Positions 31,662-36,488 of a stretch of DNA of 36,488 nt are shown in pieces. The position numbers and the translations under genes were made by a program. Positions within the stretch are counted from its first letter, which is position 1, and the number at the start of each line of letters is the position of its first letter. The stretch comes from Candidatus Poseidoniaceae archaeon (GTDB taxonomy: Archaea; Thermoplasmatota; Poseidoniia; Poseidoniales; Poseidoniaceae). The stretch covers positions 1 to 36,488 of the forward strand of contig JADHSC010000016.1 of assembly GCA_016777125.1 (NCBI GenBank). The letters run 5' to 3'. The notes under the pieces were generated by a model. That model ran no database searches. It was given only the letters and a program-made list of their open reading frames with translations, and was not told the origin of the DNA.

Positions 31662-33986
31662 TCAGATTGACTGATGAAGTTGTTTGGAAAGAGTTCGCGC
31701 CCTGTTTGGACATCCAGACAAACGGAATCGAAGAATCGCCTCGCGAATTGAGGGGACTTTTTGTTGCGGTTCCAAGAAGGCCCGTAGCGCCCACCACCGT
31801 GCAACCAATCGATTTGCAGTTGCTGTCTCCATCGATTCAATCATGGTGATATCAACGGTCGAGTGAATATGTTGAGCACGGAACGGTTCTGTTTCAAGCA
31901 ATGCTTCGCACAGAAGAAGTTGAAGCGAGGCTTTGTAGAGTGGTTGCTTCAAGTGTTCAGAAATACGTTCAACTTCCTTAATGGTGAGAGCAAATTCCAT
32001 CGTGTTTGGTTTGGATGATGCTACAGATGCTTTTGCGGATAAAAATTGAACAAGAGTGTCATGCTCAGAGGCTATTGAAATCAATTGGTCTCGAAGGAAA
32101 GCAGCACCTGAATAATCACCCCTTTGCAGTGCGATTGAATGCTTCATGACTACAAGAGATGTGAGGACAATTTGGCGGACTGAAGCCTCCTCTGGAGGAC
32201 GAATATCCTGAATCATTCGTTCTAAAATATCCAATTGTTCAGAATGATTCTCTTCAACCATATCATCGATTGCTCTTGAAACAACAGACAATTGAAGGCG
32301 TAATTTTTCATCCGGATCTTCAAGAGCCTTGTACGCTTTTTCGAATGATTCTATCGTCCCCTTTTTCCCTTCAAAGTGAGCGATTTGAAGACGAAGATGA
32401 TCAAGATTTGAATCACCTTCAGCTTGAGAAATATATTCTTTGGCTACATCGAGTTCTGCGCGATTCAAGGCGTGTTGAGTTGCAAGTCCAATCAATTCAA
32501 TATTCTCTGGTTGTAAAACAACAGCTTCATCGAGAAGAGTTGCGAAGGAACCTGAACGTTCATGCATAAGGACGGTCGCTTGTTGAGACAACATCGAACC
32601 GATATCCTGTTCTCCACGTTGAATTCGATGATGGAATTCAGCGATTGAAGAAAAAGAATCGCTGTGTTGAGACCAATGTTCAATCGATTCAAGATGAAGT
32701 TTATCCAGTTCATTCTCTGTTAGATTTGAACGACAAACGTTACGAACAAGATGTTGCATTTCCATCGACAAATCATTCGGTATCCATCGCAATAAAGCAT
32801 GTTCATCGAGAAGAGAGACATCTTCTGGATTGATCATTCGCTCTGCTGGAACGGGGAAAGGAAGCATGAGGAAAGGAGGTATTGCATCATGCACATCAGC
32901 GGACACTTCACCCAGAACGACTTGTTCGACATATGCACGGACATCGTCACTTTCTTCTGGCAAAGGTGTCGAATCATCGTACATCAAAATGGCAAGAGGA
33001 TGCCCTCCAAGCCGATCAGCGATTTCAGTTCTCTTTTCATCGTCCATTTCTTCACCAAGCAATTGTATTGCTTGCTTTGTTTCTAGTGGCCCCAGAGATA
33101 GAACTGGACCTTCTGTTGCAAATGGTTGAGGCTCTCTACCAATGAGAATAGTTGGTATATTCATTTCCTCCAATGAAGAAAAGAATTGGGAAAAGGCATC
33201 TTTGTGTCGGTCACTTACTGCTTGGATATCATCGATAATGAGTGTCAATTCTGGTTGGTCGATGAAAAGAGAAACATAGGATGAGACATCAAGCATTGTC
33301 GTAGTTTCAAAACCAAAACGTTGCATTAGCATCGAAACGTCTGTATAAGCATCAATTCCTGCCCATCGTACTTCCTTACCATCTTTAGCCAATGTTTCTG
33401 CAAGAGAGCGAGCAAGTGTTGATTTTCCAATTCCAGGTAATCCACGAAGATGAATTTGTTTCCTTGCATTAAGATGGTTTAGCAATTGCTCCGTTTCCTT
33501 TTCTCTCCCTATCAGTGATGTGTATGTTGGCGCTTGTCCAAATATTTTCAACGAGGCATCGGGCCGGGACGTTACCTTTTCATCACTATTCTGAAGAACG
33601 AAATCCCGCCCCTCTTGGGTGATATGGACAACCTTTCTCTTCCGCCTTCCGCCTCCTAAAACATGAGCTTGTCGCGTGAAAAGGAGTTCTTTTTCTTCGA
33701 GTAGGGACATTGGTTGGAAGAGAGCAGAACGGACTACGCCTACACCATCTGCAATCCCTTCAAGAGAAAGTGAACGAGGCACATCCCATGCGGATTCAAG
33801 AGAGGCTGGATGGGATTCCAACCATCGTAAAATCCGTAGCATTGAGGACGATAACACGTTGATTCCTAGTTTATCGAAGCACGTCATACATTTGGATTTG
33901 TCCGCTTCATGTGTGAGAAGAAGAAATGCGCGTTCTTTTGACCTATGAGTGTGAGCAATTTCCATGCCGGTCGATGCTGCATCCAT
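31662..33986 (-). CDS. wHTH / STAND-type P-loop ATPase with helical repeats
   Basis: The 774-residue protein (from the ATG at 33986) begins with a segment carrying CMTC. A winged-helix region follows (about 40-135: VLSSSMLRILRWLESHP, SALFQPMSLLEEKELL), then an NTPase with Walker A GLPGIGKST (about 182-190) and Walker B LTLIIDDI (about 247-254). The remaining 400 residues are alpha-helical and TPR-like. This is the layout of STAND signalling ATPases that switch on ligand binding, probably controlling transcription. The start is set by GATATAC centred 26 bases upstream; ATGs at 34022 and 33965 are alternatives. Its 5' end overlaps uvrC by 23 bases. Confidence 0.75.
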   Translation of the reverse strand: MDAASTGMEIAHTHRSKERAFLLLTHEADKSKCMTCFDKLGINVLSSSMLRILRWLESHPASLESAWDVPRSLSLEGIADGVGVVRSALFQPMSLLEEKELLFTRQAHVLGGGRRKRKVVHITQEGRDFVLQNSDEKVTSRPDASLKIFGQAPTYTSLIGREKETEQLLNHLNARKQIHLRGLPGIGKSTLARSLAETLAKDGKEVRWAGIDAYTDVSMLMQRFGFETTTMLDVSSYVSLFIDQPELTLIIDDIQAVSDRHKDAFSQFFSSLEEMNIPTILIGREPQPFATEGPVLSLGPLETKQAIQLLGEEMDDEKRTEIADRLGGHPLAILMYDDSTPLPEESDDVRAYVEQVVLGEVSADVHDAIPPFLMLPFPVPAERMINPEDVSLLDEHALLRWIPNDLSMEMQHLVRNVCRSNLTENELDKLHLESIEHWSQHSDSFSSIAEFHHRIQRGEQDIGSMLSQQATVLMHERSGSFATLLDEAVVLQPENIELIGLATQHALNRAELDVAKEYISQAEGDSNLDHLRLQIAHFEGKKGTIESFEKAYKALEDPDEKLRLQLSVVSRAIDDMVEENHSEQLDILERMIQDIRPPEEASVRQIVLTSLVVMKHSIALQRGDYSGAAFLRDQLISIASEHDTLVQFLSAKASVASSKPNTMEFALTIKEVERISEHLKQPLYKASLQLLLCEALLETEPFRAQHIHSTVDITMIESMETATANRLVARWWALRAFLEPQQKVPSIREAILRFRLSGCPNRARTLSKQLHQSI

Positions 33987-35691
33987 TGATTTGCCGGCAT
34001 CTCCCGGCGTATATCTCTTCAAAACAAATGAAGGACGAGTCCTCTATGTTGGGAAAGCAACTCGATTGAATGAACGAATACGTTCGTATTTTGCCACCAA
34101 TCCTGATCGTCAAATGATTCCCGAACTTGTTTCTCGTTCTGATGATGTTGAATGCATTGTTACAACAACTCCACAAGAAGCATTGATCCTTGAGCGTCAA
34201 CTCATTCGAGAACATAAACCGCGTTTCAATTCGATGTTAAAGGATGACAAATCCTACCCCTATCTGGTTCTAACTGCTGAGGAGTACCCGCGTATCATGT
34301 ATACACGTCACCCTCCAAAGAAATCACATCGCTGGGGTCCATTCCCCAATGCTGGAGCAGCCAAGCAAGTCATGCAATTGCTACGACGTCATTTTGGAAT
34401 ACGTGATTGTAAGGAATTATTGCCACAAGGATGCTTAGCAATGCACATTGGATTGTGCACAGGTCCTTGTATCGATGCTGAAGGATACGATGAGCAAGTT
34501 TCAATGGTCAAGAAGATTCTCAATGGGGAAGCGACTGAATTGCTTGAGGAACTTGGAGAAAAGATGGATGAATGTTCGAGTAAAATGATGTTTGAAAGAG
34601 CTGCATATTACAGAGACCAGATTCGCTCAATACGCACAACAATTGGACAACATGTCGTTTCCAGTAAGTTATATCGCGACTGTGACGCCATTGGATTTGC
34701 TGAACAAGGTGACCTTGCTGCATTAATCGTTCTTCATGCTGACGAAGGCGTTGTTAAGGGCCAGGAAGTCTGGCCCTACGTTCATCGAGGAGACATCGGA
34801 GAAACTGTCAGTCATTTCATCAGTGAACACTATGTGAACAGAAGACCACCACGTTTGTTGCTTACACCAACACCACTTCTCGATGGTTTGCAAGAATGGT
34901 TGGATGAACGTCGCGGTTCTGCCGTCGAAGTTCGAACACCAGTTCGAGGCGATATGGTTACACTTCGAACGCTTGCAGATCAAAACGCTGAAATTCAAGT
35001 TTCTCGATTGTCGAATAAATCCAGCGGATCTTTGGAACAAAGGGCTGCAGATGAAGCGGCACTCCTGTTAGGCTCTGAACAAATGAATCACGTTGTTTGC
35101 TTTGATATGGCTCAACTCCAAGGTGATGAACGAGTCGGTGCAAGCGTAGTCATGCGTCATGGCAGGCCTGCAAAGAAAGAGTATCGAACATACATCGTAA
35201 AAGGAGATGCTATGGATGATCTACGTATGATGAAAGAAGTCATAGAACGATGGTTGAAACGGCAAGAAGAATGGCCAGACTTGTTACTTCTTGATGGTGG
35301 TCAGACACATCTGGATATTATTCGAAAACTGCTTAAGGAACATGGCGTCCAAGATCGATTTGAATTAGCAGCACTCGCAAAGCGAGAAGAAACACTCTTC
35401 AGAGAGGAGAAGGAACCAATCGTTCTTGATCGTAGAGGGAGAGTATTTGTTCATGCCCGAGATGAAGCCCATCGATTTGTCAACACCTTCCATCGAAAGA
35501 GAAGAAAGAAATCACGCTTAGGAGATCCATTGGAAAATGTTCTCGGGCTTGGAGCAAAGAAACTACAGACATTAATTCGTCATTTCGGAGGACGTCAAGG
35601 CATCAGCAACTCAAGTATTGAGGACCTTAGGACGGTACCTGGCATTGGACCATCCCTTGCAGAACGGATTCACGAAGCCTTGCATCGTTAA
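33964..35691 (+). CDS. uvrC: Excinuclease ABC subunit C
   Basis: This is a 575-residue UvrC, the dual-incision nuclease of UvrABC nucleotide excision repair. The GIY-YIG domain is at the N-terminus (PGVYLF, VLYVGKATRL). A UVR motif (SSKMMFERAAYYRDQI) is at about 195-215. The RNase H-like nuclease core shows Asp381 (CFDMAQ), Asp444 (LLDGGQTHL) and His510 (DEAHRFVNTFHRKRR), and a C-terminal helix-hairpin-helix region spans about 520-575. The length is close to the bacterial average. UvrABC in archaea is regarded as acquired from bacteria. The start fits the usual distance to PGVY. No TATA box is seen 26 bases upstream. The stop overlaps the convergent gene's stop by 4 bases. Confidence 0.95.
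   Translation: MPVDAASIDLPASPGVYLFKTNEGRVLYVGKATRLNERIRSYFATNPDRQMIPELVSRSDDVECIVTTTPQEALILERQLIREHKPRFNSMLKDDKSYPYLVLTAEEYPRIMYTRHPPKKSHRWGPFPNAGAAKQVMQLLRRHFGIRDCKELLPQGCLAMHIGLCTGPCIDAEGYDEQVSMVKKILNGEATELLEELGEKMDECSSKMMFERAAYYRDQIRSIRTTIGQHVVSSKLYRDCDAIGFAEQGDLAALIVLHADEGVVKGQEVWPYVHRGDIGETVSHFISEHYVNRRPPRLLLTPTPLLDGLQEWLDERRGSAVEVRTPVRGDMVTLRTLADQNAEIQVSRLSNKSSGSLEQRAADEAALLLGSEQMNHVVCFDMAQLQGDERVGASVVMRHGRPAKKEYRTYIVKGDAMDDLRMMKEVIERWLKRQEEWPDLLLLDGGQTHLDIIRKLLKEHGVQDRFELAALAKREETLFREEKEPIVLDRRGRVFVHARDEAHRFVNTFHRKRRKKSRLGDPLENVLGLGAKKLQTLIRHFGGRQGISNSSIEDLRTVPGIGPSLAERIHEALHR
34009..34015 (-). promoter_or_regulatory. TATA box of the STAND-type regulator, inside uvrC
   Basis: GATATAC on the minus strand is centred at 34012, 26 bases upstream of the ATG at 33986. 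It lies within codons 16-18 of uvrC on the other strand. Confidence 0.45.
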
Positions 35692-36488
35692 TTGAGTTGG
35701 TCGTTTTGCATCGCTTCAAAGGGATCGATTCCCTCTTCGTATCCACCGACTTGTCGATCAACCAAACCTGCCATTTGAGCGAAATCAGATTCAGATAAGC
35801 CCATTTTCTGTGCCTTTAGTAGCGAATTCTTAGATTCTCGTGCAGCTCTCTTCTTTCGCTTTTTCTTACGTCGTCTACGAACAAGGAGAATCAAAAGAAT
35901 GAGCACAACAGCAGGATATGCCCAGAATTGACCGAGAAGATACATCCATGTCACTTGTAATCGGATTGTAATCTCGTCATCAAGATCAGATGGTGGTATC
36001 GTGTAGGTGATGACCTGACGACCATCTTCCATTGAGAGGACCATGTTACCCTGTGTTGAGGTCGCTTCAATAGCTTTGATTCCCTTTGGTAGTGTGAAAC
36101 TTACTGGTCCCGAGAGATCGAATTCTGTTTCTTCGTGAATGGTTGTATCCCATGAACCGGTTTCAAAGACCAACGCTTCTCCATCTTCTGGAGGGAACGT
36201 TATACCATCTGTTGAAACAATGCTGTTTGAAAACATCGAGGAAATACTGTCAACCATCGAAACCATTGGAGACAGGAACGGTGAGCGTATCGAGTCTTCA
36301 GTGAGTAATGAGAAGGTCAACAAATCCAAATCTCCTGAGAAAAGGTCACCCCATGGGCTCGAGATTGCGAGAGTATACCTCACCTTTGGAATCTTAATCG
36401 AAACGCTCAGAGGAATCTCATCACCCATTATTGGCCCAGGTTCGCCAAGTCCTGCCAAACTGGTTTTGATTTCAAAATCACCAATATC
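35688..36488 (-). CDS. Single-pass membrane protein with basic cytoplasmic tail (5' end outside window)
   Basis: The frame is open to the right edge, and 266 residues are visible. The visible part is a beta-rich extracellular domain, including a 90-residue section ending just before the membrane. One transmembrane helix (AYPAVVLILLILLV) follows, then a very basic stretch (RRRRKKKRKKR) and a 50-residue cytoplasmic tail with a weak helical segment. I do not recognise a family. The visible part lacks a start, since the TTG at 36458 is preceded by an open frame. Its stop overlaps uvrC's stop by 4 bases. It resembles the other single-pass surface proteins of this window in layout. Confidence 0.7.
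   Translation of the reverse strand, partial: DIGDFEIKTSLAGLGEPGPIMGDEIPLSVSIKIPKVRYTLAISSPWGDLFSGDLDLLTFSLLTEDSIRSPFLSPMVSMVDSISSMFSNSIVSTDGITFPPEDGEALVFETGSWDTTIHEETEFDLSGPVSFTLPKGIKAIEATSTQGNMVLSMEDGRQVITYTIPPSDLDDEITIRLQVTWMYLLGQFWAYPAVVLILLILLVRRRRKKKRKKRAARESKNSLLKAQKMGLSESDFAQMAGLVDRQVGGYEEGIDPFEAMQNDQLN

Overview
The window looks like a piece of a streamlined marine archaeal genome, most likely a Marine Group II euryarchaeon (Candidatus Poseidoniales). This is an inference from three things. Several genes start exactly where an archaeal TATA box centred about 26 bases upstream predicts a leaderless transcript. The gene content is archaeal or marine-archaeal: a TrmB-type regulator, stand-alone Lrp ligand-binding domains, a class II photolyase and a laterally acquired UvrC. 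The window also carries several very large secreted proteins with thrombospondin type 3, FG-GAP, beta-helix and LDLa-like modules. Coding density is extreme: no gap exceeds about 110 bases, and I saw no tRNA, rRNA, CRISPR array or insertion sequence.

Layout. Positions 1-4863 (minus) hold a giant secreted protein, cut by the window edge, with FG-GAP repeats followed by calcium-binding thrombospondin type 3 repeats. Its promoter carries a near-perfect palindrome over the TATA box. A thiamine pyrophosphokinase gene (4973-5596, plus) follows. From 13694 down to 5576 (minus) lies a long co-directional run: Nudix hydrolase, class II DNA photolyase, a TIGR01777-type SDR fused to an SRPBCC domain, an 840-residue thrombospondin-repeat surface protein, a single-pass membrane protein with a Trp-rich cytoplasmic tail, and a DUF4105 membrane protein.

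From 13802 to 23013 (plus) there are two transcription units. The first is GTP cyclohydrolase II, a PrxQ-like peroxiredoxin, a TrmB-like regulator, a DUF1295 membrane enzyme and an ABC1/UbiB-type kinase. The second is a carotenoid cluster: phytoene desaturase (CrtI), a thioredoxin-fold lipoprotein, an ABA4-like membrane protein (DUF4281), phytoene/squalene synthase (CrtB) and a family 2 glycosyltransferase.

From 31082 down to 23014 (minus) there is a 1593-residue beta-helix/PKD surface protein, a secreted protein with two LDLa-like modules, and a small polytopic membrane protein. From 31185 to 31661 (plus) there are two tandem stand-alone RAM-domain proteins. They are followed by a wHTH-STAND-type ATPase regulator (minus), uvrC (plus) and a truncated membrane protein (minus) at the right edge.

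Themes: life in sunlit surface water (photolyase, UvrC, Nudix, carotenoids, peroxiredoxin) combined with an elaborate cell-surface protein repertoire. The least explained signals are the palindromic operator at 4871-4891, the ABA4-like gene and redox lipoprotein between crtI and crtB, and the LDLa-like and Trp-rich modules of the surface proteins.
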